Shown piece after piece: positions 34,701 through 43,433 of a DNA stretch of 64,000 bases (the first letter of the stretch is position 1; every line of letters starts with the position of its first letter). The DNA is from a virus. The translations under genes and the position numbers were made by a program. Below the pieces are notes generated by a model. The model was not told the origin of the DNA. It made no database searches and was given only the letters and a program-made list of their open reading frames with translations. The stretch lies in the IMG/VR virus record IMGVR_UViG_3300025154_000064, positions 1-64,000 of that record; one strand, written 5' to 3'.

Positions 34701-37700
34701 AATTTCGCGTTCTCAATATAGAGCGATACGAAGACCAAACCTTCAAGATTACGGCCTTGGAATATTACGATGATGCCTATGAAACTGATTATATCGTTGA
34801 TCTTCCGGCTATAGAATCTGGCCTTACCAAAATTGATTTGGTATCAGCCGACACCGGTTGGCACATTTCGGGAAGAGTGAAGCATAACTGCATCCACCTT
34901 ACATGGTTTGGGAACGTAGCCAAGTATTATATCCTTTATCGTTACAAGACAAGCTCTGGGTGGAGTTCCTGGACCATTGCCGGGGACACGAGCAAAAACC
35001 ATTTTGATATTTATGGCTTGCAGACCGGGCTCACCTATCAGTTCGCTGTTACCATGAATGTTGATAACCCCCTTGGTGGCGCTACCATCATTATCGATTA
35101 CAACGAAGCTGATACGGCCATAGACCCATCGACTCTTCCGGCCGTGACGAACCTACGTGTTGTTGGCGGCACCGATGTCTTTAGTGGGACATCAATTGAA
35201 ATTACCTGGGATGAGGTCGCTTACTTTACATTCCATGCTTACAAAGTCGAAGTCAGAAAAACGTCCGATCCGACGGTGCTGCTCAGGACAGAATTAGTCA
35301 CTCAAAACAAATTCGCATATAAATTATGGATGAACATTTTAGATAACAATTGGATACCAAGCGTTGATATCCGATTCGTTGTTTATATGGTTGATGAGTA
35401 TGGGAACGCTGGGCCCGGGGTTTTCATTGATGTGTCGAAGAGCGACACCGATGAAATTACCGGCCTCCAAGTAAAGGGTGGCGGCGTAACGTTCGAGACC
35501 AGGGATCTAAGCGTTGAATGGACGCCTCCTGCGACAATGCCGTCTTTCAACCGGTATGTTATTGAGGTCCGCCACGGCGTTACTCTCAAGCGAACCTATT
35601 ATAGCATTTCACCGACATTTGATTACACCTTTGAGATGAATAAGACTGATGGCGACGGCACCCCGAGCCCAGTTATCGTTATAGCAGTCAAGGTTGAAGA
35701 CAGTTTCGGAGCTGTGACGACTGGGGTTTCACAGGCCTTCACGAACTATGCTCCCGCGGCCGTGACCGGCCTTCAGGTAAAAGGTGGAGGCCTTGTCTTC
35801 AACGCCAGTGATCTTGAGGTGGAATGGACAGGTCCGTCACCCATTCCGGATGACTTTGAGAGATACCGCATCGATTTTGATCATGGCGCTTCGACACTGA
35901 GAACCATCTACACTACCGAATTGTCAACGGCCTATACGTATTGGATGAACACAATGGATGGCGGGGAGGCGGGCCCGGCCGGCGAAGTCGGTGTTACCGT
36001 CTACACCGTTGACTGCTTTAATCAAAGCTCTGTCGCAGCTGAAGGGACTTTTACCAACCCAGCGCCGGCCCCTGTTTCTGGACTTTCAGGCAGGGCCTAT
36101 ATGGCCGGGGCCGAGTTCACCTGGTATGCAAGTACCGCAAAAGATTTTGCATATTACGAGTATAAGTGCACGCTTGACGATAGCGCTTGGCCAACAGATT
36201 GGACAAGAACAAATAATCAGCTCTTTATTCGAATGCTTTCAGCTGATGAAGCAGCTGCGCACGATACAATTTATTTCAAAATCCGTGTTCTCGATTCAAT
36301 GGGCAACTTTTCTACCGAAGAGGCCACCTTCGTTGAAGTTGATCAGCTGTATGTTGAACCCACTGCGATTGACGACTTCGCTGATATTTCTGCCGGGTTC
36401 CCGAGGATACCTGTGGTTGTTGGTGACACCTTCACAAACAATTCACCAACCACCGGGAAGGTATCATGGAATGCGCACCATCTATTCTATAACGGCACCG
36501 ATTATAGCATACTTGCCGGAGAAACAGGCGTTTCCGCAAATGGTGACGCTATCTATATCTGGTGGGACAATGGAGCGAATACTTACAATTCGTCAACTGC
36601 CGGGGATCATCCTTCGGATCTAATGGGCGTTGGCGATTTTATTATCGCTGTCAACACGAATGGTTCCGTCACCATGGCATGGAATTCTATCGCAAACCAA
36701 GTGATAGGGTCTGCCTATATTCAGAAGGCTGCCATAAACGATCTGCATGTGAATGAGCTTTCAGCATCGAAGCTTACGGCCGGGTCAGTTATGACACCTG
36801 GGGTGAAGATTGGCGGCGTTGACACATTGAGCACGCCGGTTGCAGCGAGCCTCTACATAACAGCCGATAGCATTGGGTATTGGGACGGGTCTGCATGGCA
36901 GTCTCTCATAAAAAATGATGGCACATGGAAGTTCGGTGGCGATGCGAACGCTTATATTGAATGGACCGGCACTCAGCTAAATATCAAGGGGTCGATTGTC
37001 CAGTCACCTGCCGGAACGACCTTTCCTGTTCCTTGCTGGCGCGGTGCCTATGACGCTGGGACAACATACTACAGGGGAGATGTTGTATATTCATCTGGAA
37101 CGTCTTGGATTTACATAAACACAACTTCAGGTGCCGGCCACACGCCAGCTGACGATGCCTATTGGGACATCTATGCTCAGCAGGGCGCAACAGGCGAGAC
37201 AGGTGAGGCTGGAGCTGTTGGGTATAACGCTGCAACGCTTACTGCCTATCTTCGAAGCGCCACGACTCCAGCGACGACCCCGGGAGCGTTGACATATACT
37301 TTTTCAACGGCCTCTTGGACACCGGGAAACTCATGGTCAAAGACAGTTCCATCCGGTACCGATCCGGTATGGGCGGTCGCAGTTACGGCCTACTCAAACA
37401 CCGATACTGATAGCATTCTTTCAACAGATTGGAGCGCTCCGGTTCAGGTTTTTGCCAACGGCGAAACGGGCGCCAGCGGCCTGAATGTTGCGACGGCATA
37501 TCTTTACCAGAGGACAGCTTCCAGCACTGCGCCAACGGCTATGCCTACCGCAGCCTTAACTTTCACATTTGCAACGGGTGCCATCACCGGCACCCCTGGC
37601 AACAGCTGGACGGCGGCGATACCGGCGCTTGACGCCGCAAAGCCTTATCTTTGGGTGACGACGGCAACCGCAAGCAATACGGCGGCAACTGATTCGGTAG

Positions 37701-39802
37701 CCGTCGGCGAGTGGGCGGCGTCAAGGTTATTATCTCAGGATGGCGCGCCGGGAACTGCAGCAAGGGTGGTGTCCCTTACGATCGGTAATCCTGCTATTGT
37801 CTATGATGTCGAAGGAGATAGAGACACCCCCCTATATACGGATGCTACCGCCACCGCATTAAATACAACTGGAACAGTGTATTATGATTTTTTAAAAAAT
37901 GGTTCTTCCGTCCAAAATACCACAAGCAGTTCTTACAGGTATTATCCACCTGATCTATTTACTTCAATGCCTGAGACTCTTGAAGTAAATATCAGAGAAG
38001 GCGCGAGCACCGGGACAATCCTCGCCAAAGATAAAATAGTAGTTTTTGGTGTAAAGGCAGGGGCAAACGCCATTACCGTCGGGATTTCAAACGCAGCCCA
38101 CGTATTACCGGCGAGTTCAACAGGTGTTGTTTCATCGTATGCCGGATCTGGGACGATACTATCCGTCTGGGAAGGGGCAACGCAGTTATCCTATTCTACC
38201 AGTGGGAATTCGACTTGGAATGTGGTCTCAGCCGTTGGCAGCTCGATTACAGTTGGTACCCCAAGCACCGTCGGTCAATCGAGGGTTTACGGCGACCACA
38301 GTGCAATGACGGCCGATCTTGCAACCGTTACCTATACCATAGCGGTTAGAAATTCAGGTGGAGGAACCCAGACTTTCACGATACTGCAGTCCTTGAGCAA
38401 ATCAAAAGCAGGTGTTGCGGGTGTTGATGGTGACGATGGGGCCACCGGGGCGCCTGGACCTGGCGTCGTGTTTCGTGGCGACTTCACAACGTGGGTGTCA
38501 ACTACGTTTTATTATACCGCACAACGCCGCGATGTCATTCTTAGAAGTGGGACATATTATCTCTATAATATTCCATCGACAAGCTCTGGTAATGTCGAAT
38601 CTTCCTACACTTCTGGTGACTGGACGCCATTTGGCGCGACGTTCTCAAGCGTCGCTACTGGTCTCTTACTTGCCGAAGATGCAACAATTACACGTAATCT
38701 TACCATAGGAACTGACGGTACTAATTATGGCTCATTAAGATCTGTAAGTAAAACTGGCTACGGGGATTCGACTGCTGGCTTCTGGTTTGGGTATTCTTCC
38801 GGCTACAAGATGGATATAGGAAATTCCACTGATTATCTCCGGTGGACCGGATCAGCTGTGAACATAGCGTCGTCTGGTGCCGATGCTATCGTTATTAGCG
38901 GCGGCTCTGGTATCCGTATCGCTTCAGGCGGAGATATAATCTTGACAGGCGCGACGAGCGACCCAGGTGAGGTTATTTTCAGCGGAACGTCTCGGTCAAC
39001 AAGGCTTTTTACCATCTTAGATGGTACCACCATGCAAATGGAGCCTTCCGCTGCTGGTTATGTCAACCTTTATTTTGGTTATTCGCTAAAATTCAATACC
39101 ATTACGTCTTACGCCACAAACTACGGAATATCTGGCAGCACTTTAATTGATTTAATAAACGGTTCAAACCACGTTAAGTTTAATTCAACTGGTTTTTATC
39201 CAGATCCTACCGGAACGATCGATTTGGGCACGACTTCATATAGATGGAATGACATAAACGCAAATAGAATATTCCTCTCAGGGAATACATCAACTACGTC
39301 TGCAACAGCATATATTGATTCTTACGACACGTCGAGTACAAAATTTTCTCTGGTTTGCAGGAACTCTACGCCAGAGAATACGTTCTGGGTGACCGGTGCC
39401 GGCACCGCATGGTTAATGGGTGGTGTCGCTGTAACTTCTGACGAAAAATACAAAACAGGAATAGTTGAGTTCTCGGATAAGGATGGTGTCCAAGAAATAG
39501 TTGGCGGGAAAATGGGCATGATAAAGCCGAGAAGGTATGTGCTCAATGGGACTGAAGATGTCACAGCCGGGTTTTTGGCGCAAGAGATACAGAACATAAT
39601 ACCAGAAGCCACAAAAGTCCTTCAGCACCCACCTTTGATTGATAAAGATGGCAAAGAGCTTCCTGGTGAGGAATTCTTGTCATTGAATATTTATCCGATA
39701 TTACCATACATGGTTCAGTGGATAAAAGAGCAGCAGTCCTACATAGACGCCTTAGTCGCAAGAGTTGAGGCCTTAGAAACCAAACAGTTACAAGCAGCAT
39801 AA
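31763..39802 (+). CDS. central tail tip / host specificity fibre (gpI-gpJ-like) with S74 chaperone, 2679 aa
   Basis: The start at 31763 follows AAGGGTATT. Residues 1-150 have a gpI-like part with a hydrophobic Gly-rich stretch (about 90-148). A PKD-type repeat lies near 246-320 (LNWGDGSPEVTL). A gpJ-like core occupies roughly 630-1120. Several fibronectin-type modules span about 1120-1450. Paired repeat modules lie near 1800-1990 (YNAATLTAYLRSATTPA; LNVATAYLYQRTASS). A short collagen-like DGDDGATGAPGPG follows. The C-terminal 120 residues are a peptidase S74 intramolecular chaperone: Ser about 2559 in TSDEKYKT and Lys five residues on. It binds the host receptor. Confidence 0.85.
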   Translation: MNFENEVLVTFVRNPWEPYTSRVVSAVPFVPGKSIMDYSVDAGEVPVGYEIVASLNGKVVDDVEQVVLCPGCGIVFCAIPMGGDSGKQILRIVAAIVVTVIAYVYGGPLGGAVGNAFGATWSAGTAAIVGGSMIAVAGGILINVALPMQSGKVSGLLDGDWAKSNNYGWSNPTNALEEGVVLPSLIGTRRFAPPLLRWYRYMAEDEFSQQRIRLQYALADDLLKPITEEDIFINGDPIISFYSKDYVVDAVEDTEYSIIVTLPENKTVILNWGDGSPEVTLDEPMQSVSVLHTYASTDTFILTISGNYKDMEIDTNTLPVTEEKQSTAAFHQTLGDDSETYSCPWFNDSIVENAFPAVEIKDSTRSFEAKYKFSGGSRVLYNFVVTRTTGQPSTMLFLEFFFGKGLYSIVDDTTHRGYTADWRDMGTRTKKVPCYDYFIKVRYRKVGTEPWTTIDLPKVAPPTTFETPFRVAYSITDLELSNYEIQYMGDYLDIDERAYGSIILEKLCGYTSITGAQTFSTNGSDVTKVGLGLIMPNGIYHLKTDGTKENHSITVNVDARAYGTTPWLYSKTKTFSDATASALRAIVVFENLPPDKYELRAYISGVVEEDIQYVAMLYAEFLQEGTNDIMIHRGVSVLSLEFLATEKLNSMPLVEVKATCDDYVENRLSTNPAWAAYYRLIDKHGVMAEDILFDEFESWAETCDAEGYKIGLYLDTQFNLHDVLGQIGMAGKASVIRRGTKWGVIQDAVATPVQMFSMENITMDSFEETFLSADEKANTILAWYFDEENDYRRTSIEVRDPSVNSLDAIKKVEVSLYGVTNKAQAVKIAVSLLNHTRLVNRTVSWLADVDAIACQVGDVVYFQHEVPMWGHAAGRVVSSTLNSVTIDRPSDYSGEIDGVSISTFTFKIFVRHQEPNTSGEYDSIEIFNIVNPYPNDDVVTYTLQSPAVWSRLPEKDSIVSIGRITGTEQSTGNIRTSVKKFRVLNIERYEDQTFKITALEYYDDAYETDYIVDLPAIESGLTKIDLVSADTGWHISGRVKHNCIHLTWFGNVAKYYILYRYKTSSGWSSWTIAGDTSKNHFDIYGLQTGLTYQFAVTMNVDNPLGGATIIIDYNEADTAIDPSTLPAVTNLRVVGGTDVFSGTSIEITWDEVAYFTFHAYKVEVRKTSDPTVLLRTELVTQNKFAYKLWMNILDNNWIPSVDIRFVVYMVDEYGNAGPGVFIDVSKSDTDEITGLQVKGGGVTFETRDLSVEWTPPATMPSFNRYVIEVRHGVTLKRTYYSISPTFDYTFEMNKTDGDGTPSPVIVIAVKVEDSFGAVTTGVSQAFTNYAPAAVTGLQVKGGGLVFNASDLEVEWTGPSPIPDDFERYRIDFDHGASTLRTIYTTELSTAYTYWMNTMDGGEAGPAGEVGVTVYTVDCFNQSSVAAEGTFTNPAPAPVSGLSGRAYMAGAEFTWYASTAKDFAYYEYKCTLDDSAWPTDWTRTNNQLFIRMLSADEAAAHDTIYFKIRVLDSMGNFSTEEATFVEVDQLYVEPTAIDDFADISAGFPRIPVVVGDTFTNNSPTTGKVSWNAHHLFYNGTDYSILAGETGVSANGDAIYIWWDNGANTYNSSTAGDHPSDLMGVGDFIIAVNTNGSVTMAWNSIANQVIGSAYIQKAAINDLHVNELSASKLTAGSVMTPGVKIGGVDTLSTPVAASLYITADSIGYWDGSAWQSLIKNDGTWKFGGDANAYIEWTGTQLNIKGSIVQSPAGTTFPVPCWRGAYDAGTTYYRGDVVYSSGTSWIYINTTSGAGHTPADDAYWDIYAQQGATGETGEAGAVGYNAATLTAYLRSATTPATTPGALTYTFSTASWTPGNSWSKTVPSGTDPVWAVAVTAYSNTDTDSILSTDWSAPVQVFANGETGASGLNVATAYLYQRTASSTAPTAMPTAALTFTFATGAITGTPGNSWTAAIPALDAAKPYLWVTTATASNTAATDSVAVGEWAASRLLSQDGAPGTAARVVSLTIGNPAIVYDVEGDRDTPLYTDATATALNTTGTVYYDFLKNGSSVQNTTSSSYRYYPPDLFTSMPETLEVNIREGASTGTILAKDKIVVFGVKAGANAITVGISNAAHVLPASSTGVVSSYAGSGTILSVWEGATQLSYSTSGNSTWNVVSAVGSSITVGTPSTVGQSRVYGDHSAMTADLATVTYTIAVRNSGGGTQTFTILQSLSKSKAGVAGVDGDDGATGAPGPGVVFRGDFTTWVSTTFYYTAQRRDVILRSGTYYLYNIPSTSSGNVESSYTSGDWTPFGATFSSVATGLLLAEDATITRNLTIGTDGTNYGSLRSVSKTGYGDSTAGFWFGYSSGYKMDIGNSTDYLRWTGSAVNIASSGADAIVISGGSGIRIASGGDIILTGATSDPGEVIFSGTSRSTRLFTILDGTTMQMEPSAAGYVNLYFGYSLKFNTITSYATNYGISGSTLIDLINGSNHVKFNSTGFYPDPTGTIDLGTTSYRWNDINANRIFLSGNTSTTSATAYIDSYDTSSTKFSLVCRNSTPENTFWVTGAGTAWLMGGVAVTSDEKYKTGIVEFSDKDGVQEIVGGKMGMIKPRRYVLNGTEDVTAGFLAQEIQNIIPEATKVLQHPPLIDKDGKELPGEEFLSLNIYPILPYMVQWIKEQQSYIDALVARVEALETKQLQAA

Positions 39803-39816
39803 AGGAGAAAAAACAC

Positions 39817-39960
39817 ATGGAAGAGCAACAAATCCCCATTCAGGCAATCAAAGAAACAATAGCCGATCTTTGTTTGGAAAAAAAGATGCTTCAAATGACG
39901 ATATGGGCGCAGTCTGAAGAGATCAAACAGCTAAAAGCGCGACTGCAAAAAGGTGAATAA
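39817..39960 (+). CDS. small coiled-coil protein, 47 aa
   Basis: ATG at 39817 follows AAAGGAG. The product (MEEQQIPIQAIKETIADLCL... EEIKQLKARLQKGE) is a predicted coiled coil. Its TAA is directly followed by the next ATG. Such proteins often follow S74 fibres. Function unknown. Confidence 0.6.
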   Translation: MEEQQIPIQAIKETIADLCLEKKMLQMTIWAQSEEIKQLKARLQKGE

Positions 39961-40482
39961 ATGAAACTCGACATTCGACCCGGGGATATATTTTGCACAA
40001 CCGATCCAAGATGGATCGGTCCGATAACCAATGCCGTACAGGCCTTCTGGGATCCTGACGGCAAATCAAAATATTCGCATTCTGGGATCATCTATGATGA
40101 GAACGGCGTAACTTCCGAAGCTCTCTGGACGATCCGGAAGAACCACCTACGGAAATATATTGGCAAGCCAGTGATCATTGGCCGGCACAAAGACATGACT
40201 GGCAATCTGTTCTGGCAGGCTTACCGGCAGATTCAGAGCCAAGAAGGCACCTGGTACCCGTTTCATAGGCTCTTTCTTCACATGCTCCCACCTCTTGCCA
40301 AATACATTCACTTCACTGGCATCCCGGTTTGCTCTGAGTGGGCATCTAAGCTTTTGGTGAAGTCGAATCTAATGGAGCACTGGGCCGGAATAACACCCAA
40401 CTATCTGGCCGACATGATGATCATGTGGGATGACTGGACGGTTCTCTACGAAGATACACTGACGCTGGATATGTTCAACTAA
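39961..40482 (+). CDS. permuted NlpC/P60 (YiiX-like) hydrolase, 173 aa
   Basis: RPGDIFCTTDP at the N-terminus, a His in YSHSGIIYDENG, and a Cys in GIPVCSEWASKLL near residue 124 form the His-then-Cys order of circularly permuted papain-fold enzymes (YiiX/C92-type). It may act on cell-wall peptides or lipids during entry or lysis. Substrate is not known. Confidence 0.65.
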   Translation: MKLDIRPGDIFCTTDPRWIGPITNAVQAFWDPDGKSKYSHSGIIYDENGVTSEALWTIRKNHLRKYIGKPVIIGRHKDMTGNLFWQAYRQIQSQEGTWYPFHRLFLHMLPPLAKYIHFTGIPVCSEWASKLLVKSNLMEHWAGITPNYLADMMIMWDDWTVLYEDTLTLDMFN

Positions 40483-40490
40483 GGAACCAA

Positions 40491-41819
40491 ATGGCTAAAA
40501 AAAAGAATAAAATCTTTGTATTAGATACTAATGTGATTCTTCATGACAGTGAGTGCCTGTACCAGTTCGATGAGCACGACATCGTCATTCCAATAATGGT
40601 AATCGAAGAACTTGACAATTTTAAACGTGGCCGGGAAACGGTCAACCGGCACGCGAGAGAGTTCCTTCGTGGTATCGATAAGCTGTTCGGCGACAAGCCG
40701 GTTTGCAACGGCGTCAAGATAAGGGAAGGCTCAGGTAAAATCACCATAGCTGTCCATGGTTTTATCCATGATTATATTCAAAAATCTTTCCACCAGGGTA
40801 AGGTCGACCACCAGATTCTAAACATGGCTTATTGCATCGCTGAGCTGGAATCCTTCGACCGGACCATATTGGTAACCAAAGACATTAACCTTCGAATGAA
40901 GGCCAAGGCTGTCGGCCTGAAGGCGGAAGATTACACATCGGACCGTGTCGACAACCTGGACCAATTTTACAAGGGGTACCGGGTCATCGACAACGTTCCG
41001 CCGGCGATGGTTAATCAGCTTCACCAGCCGCCATTTGAAATGGAAATGGGGATGGATCTGACCGACACGCCGCCGTTGGACAATGAGTTCTTCGTCCTTA
41101 AAAATGGTAGCCTGTCGGTACTCGGATCCTACGAGGTCAAGTCAAACCTGGTCCGCAAGATCGAGAACCGGACGTGCGCCGGCGTTAAGGCCAAAAATGC
41201 AGAGCAGGCCTTTGCGATTGACGCCTTACTCGATAAGGATATCCCCCTGGTAACCATTACCGGCAAGGCCGGGACCGGCAAAACGCTTTTAGCCTTGGCA
41301 GCGGCGCTCGAGCAAAAAAAACATTTCCGGCAGATATTTTTGGCCCGGCCGGTCGTGCCTCTGAGCAACAAAGACATTGGGTTTCTTCCCGGGGACATCA
41401 AGAGCAAGCTCGACCCCTACATGCAGCCGCTGTTTGACAACCTGTCAGTGATTGCCGGACTTCCGGCGGAGGCCCACAAGAAGATCGACACCAAAGAGCT
41501 TCTTGAATCCGAAAAGATTGTCATTGCCCCTCTGTCGTATATCCGCGGTAGAAGCCTGGTCAAAATATTTTTCATAGTTGATGAAGCGCAGAACCTTACG
41601 CCGCATGAGGTCAAAACAATTGTCACCCGGGCGGGGGAGGGGACCAAGATTATTTTTACTGGCGACATCTTCCAAATCGATCACCCCTACCTGGATAGCC
41701 GTACCAACGGCCTTAGCTACCTCATAGACCGCATGAAGGACCACAAGCTTTATGCGCACATCAACCTTGAGAAAGGCGAGCGGTCGAAACTTTCTGATCT
41801 TGCGGCGGAGGTTTTATAA
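40491..41819 (+). CDS. phoH: PhoH-like ATPase with N-terminal PIN domain, 442 aa
   Basis: Residues 1-150 are a PIN-type RNase domain (FVLDTNVILHD, VIEELDNFKRG, ILVTKDINLRMKA). A P-loop GKAGTGKT lies near 258-265, with VVPLSNKDIGFLPGD and the Walker B FIVDEAQNLTPHE. The architecture matches bacterial PhoH2 (PIN-PhoH), an RNA-acting enzyme often carried by phages. It overlaps the next gene by one base. Confidence 0.9.
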   Translation: MAKKKNKIFVLDTNVILHDSECLYQFDEHDIVIPIMVIEELDNFKRGRETVNRHAREFLRGIDKLFGDKPVCNGVKIREGSGKITIAVHGFIHDYIQKSFHQGKVDHQILNMAYCIAELESFDRTILVTKDINLRMKAKAVGLKAEDYTSDRVDNLDQFYKGYRVIDNVPPAMVNQLHQPPFEMEMGMDLTDTPPLDNEFFVLKNGSLSVLGSYEVKSNLVRKIENRTCAGVKAKNAEQAFAIDALLDKDIPLVTITGKAGTGKTLLALAAALEQKKHFRQIFLARPVVPLSNKDIGFLPGDIKSKLDPYMQPLFDNLSVIAGLPAEAHKKIDTKELLESEKIVIAPLSYIRGRSLVKIFFIVDEAQNLTPHEVKTIVTRAGEGTKIIFTGDIFQIDHPYLDSRTNGLSYLIDRMKDHKLYAHINLEKGERSKLSDLAAEVL

Positions 41820-42319
41820 TGGGAAAAATAATCGCGCTTAGTGGCTCGCATGGGACAGGGAAATCGACTGCCGTATTCGAATGCGCGGCTGCGCTCAAAA
41901 AGACAACACGGTCTGAAATCGGTATCATAACCGAAGTTGCCCGCCGGTGTCCGCTTCCTGTGCTCGGACTTGATTGCATGCCGTCAGTCCAGGCTCAACT
42001 ATGGATCTTTGCCGAGCAGATACGGTGCGAGATCGATGCAAGCCTGCAATATGATATCACAGTGTCAGACCGAACGGTTGTGGATGACATCGCATACACA
42101 CTTATGGCTGGGTTTACCGACTTAGCGACTGCTCAACTTGAGGTCGCAAGGCATCACATGGGGATATACCATGAGATCCGGTTTCAGCGGATTGATCCGG
42201 ATAGGGTGTGCCTGGTGGATGACGGATTCAGGTCTGTTGATCCTTGCAAGCAGGCAGAGCTGGAACAATTGTTGATTGAGTTGTATCGGCAGCTTGGGGT
42301 TGATCTATCTCTCGCTTGA
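41819..42319 (+). CDS. AAA/P-loop kinase-like protein, 166 aa
   Basis: A Walker A motif SGSHGTGKST lies at residues 8-17. ITEVARRCPLP and a VSDRTVVDDIAYT segment follow, as in NadR-type/AAA_28 kinases that phosphorylate nucleosides or nicotinamide riboside. Short compared with NadR. Substrate unknown. Convergent with the lipoprotein gene, overlapping it by 15 bp. Confidence 0.7.
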   Translation: MGKIIALSGSHGTGKSTAVFECAAALKKTTRSEIGIITEVARRCPLPVLGLDCMPSVQAQLWIFAEQIRCEIDASLQYDITVSDRTVVDDIAYTLMAGFTDLATAQLEVARHHMGIYHEIRFQRIDPDRVCLVDDGFRSVDPCKQAELEQLLIELYRQLGVDLSLA

Positions 42320-42685
42320 GCTCATTGCTGTTAATTCACCATCTTCGAAATAAAGGAATTTTGTTGGTGTGAATAATAGTTGTGGGCGGCCGATATATTC
42401 GCTTGTCCCATATACCCACTGTTCGAGCGCACCATTTATTCCTACGGTTTTGTTAACATACTTGGGTCCCCCCCAGCTTGCGATGACCTCTTCCTTTGTC
42501 ATTGTTGGAAAAACGACTCCTTTCCAAATAGCATCTCTTGTTATCGCATTGAGCTGGGGATGCGCATCCAGATATTGTGAGCGCCGCACCATGCACTCCA
42601 TGCGATAGTCCTGGAGTGCGTTATGGCGTCCAGCACAACCATAGCTAAGCAATACGACAATAAGGATTAATATTTTTTTTAACAT
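42305..42685 (-). CDS. BamE/SmpA-like lipoprotein, 126 aa
   Basis: MLKKILILIVVLLSYGC is a lipoprotein signal (lipobox ending SYGC). The mature domain has TMTKEEVIASWGGPKYVN, an aromatic EQWVYG strand and FLYFEDGELTAM, the layout of BamE/SmpA-like domains. The start at 42685 follows GGGAGG. It points away from neighbouring late genes and may be a lysogeny 'moron' that changes the host envelope, for example for superinfection exclusion. That role is inference. Confidence 0.7.
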   Translation of the reverse strand: MLKKILILIVVLLSYGCAGRHNALQDYRMECMVRRSQYLDAHPQLNAITRDAIWKGVVFPTMTKEEVIASWGGPKYVNKTVGINGALEQWVYGTSEYIGRPQLLFTPTKFLYFEDGELTAMSSSER

Positions 42686-42707
42686 AATTGTTCCTCCCAA
42701 CATCTAC

Positions 42708-42741
42708 AGGATGGTGACGGACTAAAATCCGTCACCATCCT
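42708..42741. repeat. 34-bp flanking repeat, copy 1
   Basis: A perfect 14-bp hairpin (42708-42721 with 42728-42741). The whole 34 bp recurs with 29 identical positions at 43210-43243, on the other side of the HNH gene, in the same orientation. Confidence 0.8.
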
Positions 42742-42751
42742 AACATAATCT

Positions 42752-43111
42752 TCAGTTATCTGTTTTTTTTCTGTAATCCGCTCTCGCCTTTTTGCACGCT
42801 TCGCACCGGCACCGATGATTTACGTATCCAGATATTGTTCCATGCTTTATTGGCCTTCTTCTGAGAAGTCCATGCAATTTGTCGTGGCACGACTTGCAAA
42901 GGGGAACACATTTCGAAAGTTCCATATCCAGCCTTGATTCTTCCCATGACCAAATCTTATGAGACTCTTTTGACTCTTGGTCAATATGATGAATTTCAAT
43001 ATTTTGGTCTGACCAACAAAAAACGCATGGTCCAAAATTTTTTAACTTGGCCGCTTTTCGAGCCTTAATCCAATCTCTTTGGTACTGTCTTTTTTGTTCT
43101 ATGTTTATCAT
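42752..43111 (-). CDS. HNH endonuclease, 119 aa
   Basis: The core shows PCVFC, IEIHHIDQES, and CVPLCKSCHDKLHG: a zinc-ribbon-supported HNH motif. A C-terminal HGTISGYVNHRCRCEACKKA segment is a second Cys/His element often seen in phage HNH proteins. Start ATG 43111 with GGAG 13 nt upstream. It lies between two 34-bp repeats and beside the attP-like site, which suggests a small homing cassette. A packaging HNH is an alternative, but it is far from terL. Confidence 0.75.
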   Translation of the reverse strand: MINIEQKRQYQRDWIKARKAAKLKNFGPCVFCWSDQNIEIHHIDQESKESHKIWSWEESRLDMELSKCVPLCKSCHDKLHGLLRRRPIKHGTISGYVNHRCRCEACKKARADYRKKTDN

Positions 43112-43139
43112 TTTTTTTGTGTGTCTCCTATAAAAAAAA

Positions 43140-43185
43140 TGGTCAAGGTTCCGCAGAGTCCATTATGGCTTCCGAACCTTGACCA
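43140..43185 (-). terminator. intrinsic terminator of the integrase operon
   Basis: TGGTCAAGGTTC (43140-43151) pairs with GAACCTTGACCA (43174-43185). On the leftward transcript the stem is followed by eight T. It lies downstream of the 43434 and integrase genes and just upstream of the HNH gene. Confidence 0.85.
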
Positions 43186-43209
43186 AAAAATAAAATAATC
43201 AGGCGCGCC

Positions 43210-43251
43210 AGGATGGTTACAGGATAGAATCCGTCACCATCCTGTAACCAT
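43210..43251. repeat. 34-bp flanking repeat, copy 2, within a larger dyad
   Basis: 43210-43243 matches copy 1 at 42708-42741 in 29 of 34 positions. Here ATGGTTACAGGAT (43213-43225) also pairs with 43239-43251. It lies 33 bp from the attP-like core and could alternatively be an integrase arm-type site. Confidence 0.75.
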
Positions 43252-43283
43252 ATTAAATGTTGACAACGCCTGATTTTATTTGT

Positions 43284-43312
43284 AAAAATGGCGGAGGCGC
43301 ATGGGAATCGAA
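43284..43312 (-). other. attP-like core matching the 3' end of a selC (tRNA-Sec) gene
   Basis: On the minus strand this reads TTCGATT (T-loop), CCCAT (3' half of T-stem), GCGCCTCC, G, CCA. The 8-nt acceptor strand plus G73 and CCA is the layout of bacterial selenocysteine tRNA (8+5 arrangement), not of normal 7-nt acceptor tRNAs. The 5' T-stem half is absent, so this is not a tRNA but a typical phage attachment core. It lies in the integrase region, in the non-coding 43112-43433 stretch. Confidence 0.65.
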
Positions 43313-43433
43313 ATCAACCGCTAAGTCAATTTTTCTTAATAATTTCAAGCATGTTTTTTTAGAGCTTGTCACTGTATTTTGCGATCTGTTTGTTTTTATT
43401 ATATTTATTTTGGGTTACCATATGGTTGCGGTC

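Noticed and set aside
42708-43251. Insertion sequence formed by the HNH gene and its flanking repeats
   Set aside because: The repeats are direct rather than terminal inverted, there is no transposase, and no target duplication is visible.
43284-43330. A complete tRNA or tmRNA gene at the attP-like site
   Set aside because: Only the T-loop, 3' T-stem half, acceptor half and CCA are present; no 5' T-stem half, anticodon arm or 5' acceptor strand can be found upstream on that strand.
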